From assembly GCA_041568735.1 (NCBI GenBank), contig JBFFZG010000102.1:1-14735 (forward strand): a stretch of 14,735 nucleotides of DNA, given 5' to 3'. How positions within the stretch are numbered: position 1 is the first letter of the stretch; each line of letters begins with the position of its first letter. The position numbers and the translations under genes were made by a program. Of this stretch, positions 6,125 to 13,800 are shown piece by piece. The notes beneath the pieces are model-generated. The model saw only the letters and a program-made list of their open reading frames with translations. It ran no database searches and had not been told where the DNA came from. The DNA is from WTJY01 sp041568735 (lineage in GTDB: Bacteria; Chloroflexota; Anaerolineae; Promineifilales; Promineifilaceae).

Positions 6125-7282
6125 ATGGAAACCAAACCTTTAGAATCAACAGACAACACCGACCTGGAAGGATCCTTCCTCGAGATGCTCGACCAGTACG
6201 ATTCGCCCTACCCGAAACGGGGCGAAATTGTGACCGGGGAAGTCCTTTATAAAGATGGCGATGTTGTCTATATCGATGTCGGCTCCAAGCGAGACGCCAT
6301 CATCCCCCACGAAGAAGTCCAGGCTTTATCTCCCAAATGGCTGGCCAGCGTCTCAGTTGGTGATGAAATTCCGGTGTACATCACGAACTCCCCGGTCGGC
6401 AATGATAATCTGATCGTCTCTGTCGAACGCGTTTTGGCCGAACGCGATTGGGAGCGGGCGGCGGAAACCCTGGAAAAAGACGAGCTGATCGAGCTCGAAG
6501 TGGTCGGGTACAACAAGGGCGGCCTGCTGGTCGAATTCGGCCGCATCCGCGGCTTTGTCCCCAACTCCCACGTCCCCGAGCTGCGCCACATGCGCGATGC
6601 GCGGGATCTTTCCTCGGCCCAGGCCCGCATCGTCGGCCAGGTCCTGCCAGTTAAAATTTTAGAGATGGATCGCCCGGCCAGGCGGCTGGTTCTCTCCGGC
6701 ACGGCCGTACAGAAAGAGCTGGCCCGGAAGCAGCTCCTCGAGCTCAAAAAAGGGGAGAAGGTCATCGGCACGGTGGTCAACATCAAAAAATACGGCGCCT
6801 TCCTCGACCTGGGGTACATCACCGGCCTGCTGCACATCTCCCAGATCGCCTGGACCTCCATCGGCCATCCGTCGGAAGTCTTTTCGGTTGGTGAGAAGGT
6901 CGAGGTATTGGTCGAAGAGATCGACCTGGAAAATGAGCGGGTCAACCTCAGCCGGCGGGCACTGCTGCCCAGCCCCCTGAAGCAGTTCGCCGAACAGCAC
7001 CCCGAAGGCGAACTGATCGAAGGAAAGGTGACCAACATCCGCGATTTTGGCGCCTTTGTCGAGCTGGAAGAAGGGATCGACGGGCTCATCCACATCAGCG
7101 AAATGAACCTGGTTCACGGCGGCCATCCCTCGGATGCCCTACACACCGGCGATCAGGTGCTGGTCCGCATTCTGCGGATCGAAGTGGAAGAAGGGCGGAT
7201 CAGCCTGAGCCTGAGCAAGGTACCGTCCGAAGCCCAGATCGCCTGGATGCAGCGCAAACAGGCGGAGACCCCGGCGGCTTAA
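6125..7282 (+). CDS. rpsA: 30S ribosomal protein S1 (four S1 repeats)
   Basis: This 385-residue protein has four S1 RNA-binding OB folds, at about residues 31-100, 117-186, 203-272 and 289-358. The last two contain the canonical cores GAFLDLGYITGLLHISQI and GAFVELEEGIDGLIHISEM. The first two are more divergent, as in the ribosome-binding repeats of S1. The length fits the short S1 form of Gram-positive, Chloroflexota-like and related bacteria rather than the six-repeat proteobacterial form. S1 binds mRNA and aids translation initiation. The ATG at 6125 is chosen because AAGGAGG (6115-6121) precedes it, although the spacing is short (3 nt). The frame stays open back to 6005, but that segment is a structured leader without S1 similarity. 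A strong terminator follows. Confidence 0.9.
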   Translation: METKPLESTDNTDLEGSFLEMLDQYDSPYPKRGEIVTGEVLYKDGDVVYIDVGSKRDAIIPHEEVQALSPKWLASVSVGDEIPVYITNSPVGNDNLIVSVERVLAERDWERAAETLEKDELIELEVVGYNKGGLLVEFGRIRGFVPNSHVPELRHMRDARDLSSAQARIVGQVLPVKILEMDRPARRLVLSGTAVQKELARKQLLELKKGEKVIGTVVNIKKYGAFLDLGYITGLLHISQIAWTSIGHPSEVFSVGEKVEVLVEEIDLENERVNLSRRALLPSPLKQFAEQHPEGELIEGKVTNIRDFGAFVELEEGIDGLIHISEMNLVHGGHPSDALHTGDQVLVRILRIEVEEGRISLSLSKVPSEAQIAWMQRKQAETPAA

Positions 7283-7320
7283 CCGCCTGCTGCAGATCAG
7301 ATAACCCTGATAAAAAGAGA

Positions 7321-7350
7321 GGGGACACCCGGCCGGGTGTCCCCTTTTTT
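7321..7350. terminator. Strong intrinsic terminator between convergent rpsA and yitT-like gene
   Basis: GGGGACACCC (7321-7330), a GGCC centre and GGGTGTCCCC (7335-7344) form a perfect 24-bp palindrome followed by six T residues (7345-7350) on the + strand. On the minus strand the hairpin is followed by TCTCTTTTTAT, so it probably stops transcription from both converging genes. Confidence 0.92.
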
Positions 7351-7370
7351 GTTCCGCATCGGCCCGGCCG

Positions 7371-8327
7371 CTAGCCGGCCGCTTTTTCCTGCCCTTTCTT
7401 CTGCGCTTTCAACGGAACGAAGCCGGCGCCCAGCGCCTGGTGGCTGATGCCGATCGTCACGAAGGCGTCCGGATCGGCCGAGCCGATGGCATCCTTCACT
7501 TCAGTCAGCTGCGAGCGGTAGATCGTCGTCAGCAGCATGTAGCGCCGCTCCCCGCTGTAACCGCCGATCACCTCCCAGTAGCTGACTCCCCGGTGGAGAT
7601 GGTAGAAGATCGCTTCTTTGACCTCCTGGGGATGCTTCGTCACGATGGTCACCGTGCGCGTATTGCTGGCTCCTTCCAAAGCGTAATCCGAAGCCAGGCC
7701 GTTCAGAAAGAGCATCATCAGTCCGAACAGGGCGTTTTCCCAGCCAAACACCAGACCGAGCAGGAAGATAATGATCCCATCGTCGATCAGGTAGACCTGG
7801 CTGAGCGGCATGCCGGTTCGCTTCTGCACCACTCGCGCCAGCACACCGGTGCCTCCCATCGTGCCGCCCGCCCGGTAGATCAGCCCCCCTCCCAGCCCGC
7901 CGACAATACCGCCGTAAATCGTCGCCAGGAGGATGTTATCGGTGATCGGATAGGGGGAAAACAGGTCGGGAAGAAATAGATTAAAGCCGTCCGTAAAAAT
8001 GGCGAAAAGGGTCGACGCGATCAGGGTCTTGCCGACGAACCGCCACCGTTCAAGGGCGAAAAAGCCAAGGATGATCATCGGAATATTGAGGACCCAATAG
8101 CTCGTACCCACCGGAAAGCCGGTGTAGTGATTGACGATCAGAGCGATCCCTCCGATGCCGCCGGCCGCGATATTGAACGGGACCTGAAAAAGGACATAGG
8201 CAAGGGCGACGATTAACGTGCCGAGGAGCATCATCAGGGTGCGGATCATGGACTTGCGCAGCTGGCTGCGGGAGGTCGCCGATCGCGCTCTGGCGGCCCT
8301 CCGGGCTTCTTTCAGTTTGAGAATCAT
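7371..8327 (-). CDS. YitT family membrane protein (DUF161 plus DUF2179)
   Basis: This 318-residue protein begins with a basic cytosolic N-terminus (residues 1-28). Five or six hydrophobic segments follow (about 30-50, 53-67, 76-93, 100-118, 132-151, 183-210). The conserved YitT segment AGGTMGGTGVLARVVQKRTG is at 153-172. The C-terminal soluble DUF2179 domain runs from about 225 to 292, including TRTVTIVTKHPQEV and TTIYRSQL. The family is widespread and its transport or signalling role is not established. ATG at 8327 is preferred over an in-frame GTG at 8339 because GGAGA (8337-8333) makes a good ribosome-binding site for the ATG and nothing precedes the GTG. A long hairpin lies just upstream. 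Confidence 0.85.
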   Translation of the reverse strand: MILKLKEARRAARARSATSRSQLRKSMIRTLMMLLGTLIVALAYVLFQVPFNIAAGGIGGIALIVNHYTGFPVGTSYWVLNIPMIILGFFALERWRFVGKTLIASTLFAIFTDGFNLFLPDLFSPYPITDNILLATIYGGIVGGLGGGLIYRAGGTMGGTGVLARVVQKRTGMPLSQVYLIDDGIIIFLLGLVFGWENALFGLMMLFLNGLASDYALEGASNTRTVTIVTKHPQEVKEAIFYHLHRGVSYWEVIGGYSGERRYMLLTTIYRSQLTEVKDAIGSADPDAFVTIGISHQALGAGFVPLKAQKKGQEKAAG

Positions 8328-8346
8328 GAGGTTCTCCACATGGAAA

Positions 8347-8377
8347 AGACCTGGCAGAAATCGTTTCCACCAGGTCT
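8347..8377 (-). promoter_or_regulatory. Long hairpin in the leader of the YitT-family gene
   Basis: AGACCTGG (8347-8354) pairs perfectly with CCAGGTCT (8370-8377). Inside it, GAAA and TTTC (8357-8360 and 8364-8367) pair around TCG, separated from the outer stem by symmetric CA/CA mismatches. The whole is a near-palindrome of 31 nt. On the minus strand it is followed by TTTT and, 9 nt later, by the ribosome-binding site. It could be a terminator for the upstream regulator gene, an attenuator or an operator. Confidence 0.5.
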
Positions 8378-8491
8378 CCGAATTTTTAATCGCCCGAGAA
8401 GTTTATCGCGCAGCCGGCGATATGGCGAACAAAATGGCCGCGGTTAAGCTGAGCGGCCGCGGCAAAGGTTTTTCAATACAACCGGGGCCGA

Positions 8492-9172
8492 TCAATCGCC
8501 CCGGAACCGGTACCCGACGCCGGGCAGATTGTGAATGTAGACCGGCTTCCCATCGTCGGGCTCAATTTTGCGCCGGAGCCGCCGCACGAGACCGCGAACC
8601 AGGTCCCGATTGCCATCGCCCTGGTAGCCCCAGACCAGCTCGACCAGCTCTTCGAGCGGAATGACCTGGCCGGAGTTGGTCATCAGCACGTAGAGCAGGC
8701 GAAATTCGAGCTGCGTCAGCCGCTGCGGCCGGGCGCCGGCCACCTGGACCGTGCGGTTGTTGGGGTCGAGCAGGATGTCACCCGTCATGATCGGGGAGAT
8801 GACCGCAACAGATATGTGGCTGGTGCGACGCACGAGCATGTGGGCATAGCGGGAGAGCAGGCGGTAGGAAACCGGCCGCTCCAGCACCAGATCCGCCCCA
8901 TTGTCGAGAAAATCGCAGTGCTGGCTTTCCGTCAGCGGCTCGATGACCAGGATGACCGGCACATCGAGATGCTGCCGCAGGCCGGCCAGCAGGCGGCGGC
9001 CGTGCGGCAGGTGGTAGGTGCTCAGGATGACCAGGTCAAACGATCGTTCCTCGGCCGCTTTTAAGGCCGGCGGCAGCTCCTTAAAAGAGGTGACCTGCAG
9101 GCCCGATGTGCGCAGGATGTGGCTGGTGATTTCTCGATCTTCGGCGTGATCGGCGATAATGGCGGCAATCAT
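8492..9172 (-). CDS. OmpR-family response regulator with degenerate receiver
   Basis: This 226-residue protein has a receiver-like domain (about 1-115) and an OmpR/PhoB winged-helix DNA-binding domain (about 128-224). The latter has LTQLEFRLLYVLMTNSGQV (152-170), LVRGLVRRLRRKIEP (191-205) and the terminal GVGYRF. The receiver lacks the usual active site: the phospho-acceptor position in DLVILSTYHLP carries Ser51, the conserved Lys position is Arg99 in LERPVS, and the Thr/Ser position is Ile77. Only D8 remains of the acidic pocket. It is probably an atypical regulator that does not depend on aspartyl phosphorylation. No histidine kinase gene is adjacent. The ATG at 9172 lacks a clear ribosome-binding site but has a promoter and short leader. 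The target is unknown; its downstream neighbour is the YitT-family gene, 164 bp away. Confidence 0.88.
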   Translation of the reverse strand: MIAAIIADHAEDREITSHILRTSGLQVTSFKELPPALKAAEERSFDLVILSTYHLPHGRRLLAGLRQHLDVPVILVIEPLTESQHCDFLDNGADLVLERPVSYRLLSRYAHMLVRRTSHISVAVISPIMTGDILLDPNNRTVQVAGARPQRLTQLEFRLLYVLMTNSGQVIPLEELVELVWGYQGDGNRDLVRGLVRRLRRKIEPDDGKPVYIHNLPGVGYRFRGD

Positions 9173-9187
9173 GGCGGTTTGACAGCG

Positions 9188-9201
9188 TTCAGTCGACTGA
9201 A
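9188..9201. promoter_or_regulatory. 14-bp palindrome at the regulator's transcription start
   Basis: TTCAGTCGACTGAA is a perfect 14-bp palindrome spanning the predicted start (about 9198) of the minus-strand promoter. It would be well placed as an operator, possibly for autoregulation, although OmpR-type proteins usually bind direct repeats. Confidence 0.45.
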
Positions 9202-9204
9202 AAG

Positions 9205-9233
9205 ACGATAGCCGGGCCGCCTGAAATTGTCAA
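9205..9233 (-). promoter_or_regulatory. Sigma70-type promoter of the response regulator
   Basis: On the minus strand a perfect TTGACA (9233-9228), a 17-nt spacer and TATCGT (9210-9205) form a promoter. Transcription would start near 9198, about 26 nt before the ATG at 9172. Confidence 0.6.
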
Positions 9234-9270
9234 TAGACAGGGGGCATGGGTTCTCCCAGGGGGAGCGATC

Positions 9271-9354
9271 TTATTCTTCGATCTGGCGCCGGGGGCCGGG
9301 CAGAAAAGTGAGGGTCAGGAGAACGGCGAAGGCGAGGAGGATCAGGAGGTTCAT
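9271..9354 (-). CDS. Possible 27-residue single-pass membrane protein
   Basis: ATG at 9354 opens a 27-codon frame ending in TAA at 9271. The product has a strongly hydrophobic segment LLILLAFAVLLTLTFLP (residues 3-19), followed by a short polar, charged tail PRRQIEE (21-27). This composition is typical of small membrane proteins. No Shine-Dalgarno sequence is seen. A TATAAA lies on this strand at 9413-9408, but without a good -35. It is not similar to anything I recognise and could be a chance ORF in GC-rich DNA. Confidence 0.3.
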   Translation of the reverse strand: MNLLILLAFAVLLTLTFLPGPRRQIEE

Positions 9355-9409
9355 GAGCGGTTTACCAGGTGGTGCGGCAATTTCAACTTATCGCTTACGG
9401 GGTTTCATT

Positions 9410-9415
9410 TATAAT
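9410..9415 (+). promoter_or_regulatory. Possible -10 element for panB
   Basis: A perfect TATAAT at 9410-9415 lies in an AT-rich patch of an otherwise GC-rich gap (9173-9559). The best -35 candidate is TTATCG (9388-9393) at 16 nt, a weak match. The leader to panB would be about 138 nt. A small hairpin lies within it (CCCGG, loop CCCGA, CCGGG, about 9510-9524). Apart from the possible small ORF and the regulator promoter, nothing else is seen in this gap. Confidence 0.35.
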
Positions 9416-9559
9416 ATGGAGCAGGCCGGAAGTTCTTCGCCGACCCTGGTCCAATAGTACCGGTCATCCTCTGGCCCGGTTATCCGTATTCTTACGTAAA
9501 TTATCAACCCGGCCCGACCGGGAAAGCATTAGGAAAATAGGACTAAAGAGAGAGAAGCC

Positions 9560-10453
9560 ATGAGTACGTCGAAAGCGAGCCGGCCGCCAAAATTCACCAG
9601 TCTGGCCTGGCGGGCCAGAAAAGAAAAAGGGGAGCCGATCACCGTCATGACCGCCTACGATTACACCTCAGCCAGGCTGGTGGAGCGGGCGGAGATCGAC
9701 GCCATCCTCGTCGGTGATTCGGTCAATATGGTGGTCCTGGGGCGGGAATCAACCGTTTCCCTGACCATGGACGAAGCGCTCCACCACTGCCGGGCGGTGG
9801 CCCGGGGAGCATCACGGCCCTTCCTGATCGGCGATATGCCCTTCATGTCCTTCAATGTCGACATCAAGGAGGCATTGGCCAATGCCGGCCGCTTTTTGAA
9901 AGAAGGGGGAATGGATGCCGTCAAACTGGAAGGAGGGGAGCACATGGCCCCGACGATCGCGGCCATTGTCCAGGCCGGCATTCCCGTCATGGGCCACATC
10001 GGGCTGACCCCTCAGACGGTCTCCCAGCTCGGCGGTTTCCGGGTGCAGGGACGCACGGCCGAGGCGGCTTACCAGCTCCTGCACAGCGCCCTGGCCCTGC
10101 AGGAAGCCGGCTGCTTCGCCATCGTCCTGGAAAGCGTGCCGGAGCCGGTGGCCGCCATGATCTCCCACAAGCTGGCCATTCCCACAATCGGCATCGGCGC
10201 CAGCGCGGCCTGCGACGGCCAGGTCCTCGTCTTCCACGACGCGATGGGCATTTTCGACAATTTTCAGCCAAAATTTGTCCGGCGCTTCGCCGAAGCCGGC
10301 CAGATCATGACCGAGGCGCTTATCCGCTACCGGGAAGAGGTGGCCCGGCGCGAGTTCCCGGCCGCTGAGCACACCTACAGCATGCCGGAGGCGGAATGGC
10401 AGGAGCTCCTGAACCTGCTGGCGGATGACGACTTTCTGATCCCCCAAACCTGA
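9560..10453 (+). CDS. panB: 3-methyl-2-oxobutanoate hydroxymethyltransferase (ketopantoate hydroxymethyltransferase)
   Basis: This 297-residue protein, somewhat longer than the usual 260-280 because of an N-terminal extension of about 20 residues, catalyses the first committed step of pantothenate and CoA synthesis. It transfers a hydroxymethyl group from 5,10-methylene-tetrahydrofolate to alpha-ketoisovalerate. Family motifs are continuous: ITVMTAYDYTSARLVE (27-42), VGDSVNMV (51-58), IGDMPFMSF (90-98), KLEGG (122-126), GHIGLTPQ (145-152), VLESVP (189-194) and IGIGAS. The metal ligands (D53, D92, E124) and the catalytic Glu (E191) are present. The ATG is preceded only by a loose purine stretch (AAAGAGAGAGAAG). 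No panC or panD follows; the next gene is a separate transcription unit. Confidence 0.95.
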   Translation: MSTSKASRPPKFTSLAWRARKEKGEPITVMTAYDYTSARLVERAEIDAILVGDSVNMVVLGRESTVSLTMDEALHHCRAVARGASRPFLIGDMPFMSFNVDIKEALANAGRFLKEGGMDAVKLEGGEHMAPTIAAIVQAGIPVMGHIGLTPQTVSQLGGFRVQGRTAEAAYQLLHSALALQEAGCFAIVLESVPEPVAAMISHKLAIPTIGIGASAACDGQVLVFHDAMGIFDNFQPKFVRRFAEAGQIMTEALIRYREEVARREFPAAEHTYSMPEAEWQELLNLLADDDFLIPQT

Positions 10454-10479
10454 TCGCATAGGCATTTGATCTGCGCCGC

Positions 10480-10507
10480 TTGACCGGCCGGGTCACCCGC
10501 CTAAAAT
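10480..10507 (+). promoter_or_regulatory. Candidate promoter of the SelW-like gene
   Basis: TTGACC (10480-10485), 16 nt and TAAAAT (10502-10507) match the sigma70 consensus at 5 of 6 positions each. A second possibility is an extended -10, TGCTAAATT (10537-10545), with TTGATA at 10514-10519. Either would give the gene its own transcript apart from panB. Confidence 0.45.
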
Positions 10508-10574
10508 CCCATCTTGATATAAATCTAACTGCCCGATGCTAAATTGGGGAGAAACCATCAAGGAGAGACCACTT

Positions 10575-10847
10575 ATGGAATCGAAATACACGGTTTCAAT
10601 CGAATACTGCGCTGCTTGAAACTACCTGCCGCGCGCCGTCCGTGTGACGGATGAACTTCTGGCTGATTATCAGCACGTTATCGAAGATCTGAAATTAATC
10701 CCCAGTGGTGGGGGCGTTTTCGAAGTCATGGTCAACGAGGACCTGGTTTTTTCCAAGAAATCGCTGAAACGCCACGCCGAAGAACGAGAAATCGTCTCGA
10801 TTTTTGAAGGGATCATCGGCCCCGATGTTCCCAAATTCAAGGATTAA
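10575..10847 (+). CDS. SelW-like (Rdx family) selenoprotein; UGA at codon 15 read as selenocysteine
   Basis: ATG at 10575, preceded by AAGGAG (10560-10565), opens a 91-codon frame containing a single in-frame TGA at 10617-10619 and ending in TAA. The N-terminus reads YTVSIEYCAAUNYLPRA, with U for the TGA codon. This is the beta-strand plus CxxU/CxxC redox motif (C12, U15) of the Rdx/SelT-SelW-SelH family, with NYLPRA typical of bacterial members. Similarity continues past the TGA (SGGGVFEVMVN, LVFSKKSLKRHAE, EIVSIFEGI), so the stop lies inside one conserved domain. Length (90 residues) matches SelW-like proteins, small thioredoxin-fold redox proteins. A hairpin fitting the bacterial SECIS description follows the UGA. 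UGA is a normal stop elsewhere here, so recoding must be local. The alternative is a mutated or misread Cys codon. The machinery (selA, selB, selC, selD) is not in the window. Confidence 0.85.
10636..10650 (+). promoter_or_regulatory. Candidate bacterial SECIS hairpin
   Basis: CCGTC (10636-10640) pairs perfectly with GACGG (10646-10650) around the 5-nt loop CGTGT (10641-10645). The loop starts 22 nt after the last base of the UGA. It has a G at its second position, as described for bacterial SECIS elements: apical loop about 16-37 nt from UGA, with a G among the first two loop bases. The stem is short but GC-rich and lies within the coding sequence. Confidence 0.6.
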
Positions 10848-13800
10848 TCGCGCGGCCGGGGTGATCACCCCGGCCGTTTCCCTTTCCCTCCCCGAACATA
10901 CAACAGTCGAGATGGCATACTCCGGGGCGTGATGCCGCTGGAGACTGCGCACGCTCAGCGCCTTGCGCCGCAGCAGGTCGATGCCGTTGACGGCCGCCTG
11001 TGCGGCCGAAAGGGTCGAGAGCAGCGGGATCTTGTGGCGGATCGCCGCCGCGCGCATCGCCTCCTGGTCGGTGTGCGTCCCCTGCCCCAAAGGAGTGTTG
11101 ATGACCATCTGCACTTCCCCGCTCTCGATGATGGCCACCGTGTCGTGCAGCCCCCGGTTGGCCTTGGCCACCACGGCGGCTTCGACCCCGGCTTTGGCCA
11201 GGGCGGCGGCCGTCCCTTCCGTGGCGAAGATGGCGAACCCCATCCCTTTTAAGGTCCGGCCGAGCCGCATGGCGGCCGATTTGTCGAAGTCGTTGACGGT
11301 GATCAGGACCCCGCCGCTCGTCGGCAGCATGGTGCCGGCCGCCAGCTGCGCTTTCAGGAAGGCGTGGCCGAAATGGCCGGCGTGCCCCATCACCTCGCCG
11401 GTCGATTTCATCTCCGGGCCGAGCCGGGTGTCGGCGCCGGGCAGCTTGTCGAACGGCAGGACCACTTCCTTGACAAAAAAGCCGTCGACGGCCGGCTCCT
11501 TCGTAAAATCCAGCTCGGCCAGCGTCTTCCCGGCCTGGACCTGGGCGGCGATCCGGGCGATCGGCCGGCCAGTCGCCTTGCTGACAAAGGGGACGGTGCG
11601 GCTGGCCCGCGGGTTGACCTCGAGCACATAGGCTACATCGTCTTTGATGGCAAACTGAACATTGAGGAGCCCCTTCACCTGCAGCGCGCGCCCCAATTGG
11701 CGCACGGCATCGCGCATCATCGAGATGTGATACATGCCGACCTTGTAGGGGGGCAGCACGCAGGCGCTGTCCCCCGAATGAATGCCGGCTTCCTCGATGT
11801 GCTGCATCACTCCGGCCAGGACGACCTGCTCCCCGTCGGAAATGGCGTCGATATCGACCTCGATCGCATCCTCGATGAACTGGTCGATCAGGACCACGTT
11901 ATCGGCCACCCCGGTTTCGACGCCGACCGCCTCGTCGAAATAGCGGCGGAACGAGTCGTCGTCGTAGGCGATGGCCATGGCGCGGCCGCCGAGGACGAAG
12001 GACGGCCGGATCAGGACCGGGTAGCCGATCTCCCGGGCGATGGCCAGCCCTTCTTCCCGGTCGCGTGTGATGCCCCAGCGGGGATGGTCAATCTCGAGAC
12101 GGCGCAGCAGCGCCCCGAACGCCCCCCGGTCTTCCGCCAGGGCGATCGCCTCGGCCGGGGTTCCCCAGATCGGCACGCCCGCCGCGGCCAGGCCGGCCGC
12201 CAGGTTGATCGGCGTCTGGCCCCCGAATTGAACGATGACCCCCTCCGGCTTTTCGAGATCGACGATATTGAGGACATCTTCCAGGGTCAGCGGCTCGAAA
12301 TAGAGCCGGTCGGCCGTGTCGTAGTCGGTGCTGACCGTTTCCGGATTGCAGTTGACCATGATCGTCTCGTAGCCGAGATCGGCCAACGCCCAGCAGGCGT
12401 GCACACAGCAGTAGTCGAACTCAATCCCCTGCCCGATCCGGTTGGGACCGCCGCCGAGAATGATGACTTTGGCCCGGTCGGATGGCCGGGCATCGCCCCC
12501 CCGCTCGTAGGTCGAGTAGAGGTAGGGGGTATGGGCTTCAAATTCGGCCGCGCAGGTGTCGACCTGGTAAAAAGTGGCCGCCACGCCGAGGGCCAGGCGG
12601 GCCGCCCGCACCGCCAGCTCGTCGCAGCCGGTGGCCCGGGCGATCATCCGGTCGCTGATGCCCATTTTTTTCAGCTGGAGAAAATCGGACCGGGTGAGAT
12701 CGGCCAGCGGCCGGCCGGTGATCGTCCCTTCCAGCTCGATGATCCGCCCCATCTGGGCGACAAACCAGGGATCATAACCGGTGGCCCGGCTGATCGCCGC
12801 CTGGGGCATCCCCTGCACCAGGGCGGCGGCGACCAGGGCCAGCCGGCGGGCACTGGGGACGGCGAGCTGATCGGCCGTCACCGGGGGCGCCTCCGGGTCG
12901 ACCAGCAGCCGGCTGAAGCCAGGCCAGCCGATGTCGAGGCCGCGCATCGCCTTGTTGAGCGCCTCGGCAAAAGTCCGGCCGATGGCCATGACCTCCCCCA
13001 CGCTTTTCATCTGCGGTCCGAGGCGCGGATCGCTCCCCCCGAATTTTTCAAAATTCCAGCGGGGCAGCTTGACCACCGTGTAGTCGATGCTCGGCTCAAA
13101 GCTGGCCGGTGTCGTGCGGGTGATGTCGTTGGGAATCTCGTCGAGCGTGTAGCCGACGGCCAGGAGGGCGGCGATCTTGGCGATGGGAAAGCCGGTTGCC
13201 TTGCTGGCCAGCGCCGACGAGCGGGAAACCCGCGGGTTCATCTCAATCGTCAGCACCTCGCCGGTCCGCTCGTTGACGGCGAACTGGACATTGCTGCCGC
13301 CGGTTTCCACCCCAACCGTTTCCATGACCTTTTTGGCCAGGTCGCGCAGGTGCTGGTATTCCCGGTCGGTGAGGGTCTGCGCCGGAGCGACCGTCAGGCT
13401 GTCGCCCGTGTGCACCCCCATGGCGTCGATATTTTCGATCGAGCAGACGACGACAAAATTGTTGGCCCGGTCGCGCATGACCTCCAGTTCGTATTCCTTC
13501 CAGCCGATAAGCGACCGCTCGATGAGCACCTGCCCCACCGGGCTGGCCCGAAGCCCATGGCGGACGGCCGCGCGGAACTCGTCCAGGTCGGTGGCCAACC
13601 CGCCGCCGGTGCCGCCCAGGGTGTAGGAAGCCCGGATGAGCGCCGGAAAGCCGATGCGGCCGGCAATCTCGAGAGCATCCTCGAGCGTGAGGGCATATTC
13701 CCCGCGCGGCACCGGGACGCCGGCCGCGGTCATCGCCTCCTGAAAGCGGATCCGATCCTCGGCGATTTGAATGGACTCCAGCCGGGCTCCGATCAATTCG

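Noticed and set aside
6268..7095. 275-codon ORF on the - strand
   Set aside because: Antisense to rpsA and Ser/Arg-rich; a compositional artefact.
9812..10465. 217-codon ORF on the - strand
   Set aside because: Antisense to panB with no recognisable domain.
10617..10619. TGA as Trp or Gly by a variant genetic code
   Set aside because: Other genes in the window, such as panB and the antiporter, end in TGA at their normal family length.
10644..10847. 67-codon ORF starting at GTG as an independent gene
   Set aside because: It is in frame with the ATG at 10575 and forms the 3' part of the SelW domain; the upstream part with its ribosome-binding site and CxxU motif belongs to the same gene.
10963..11631. 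222-codon ORF on the + strand
   Set aside because: Antisense to the conserved part of carB and without family features.
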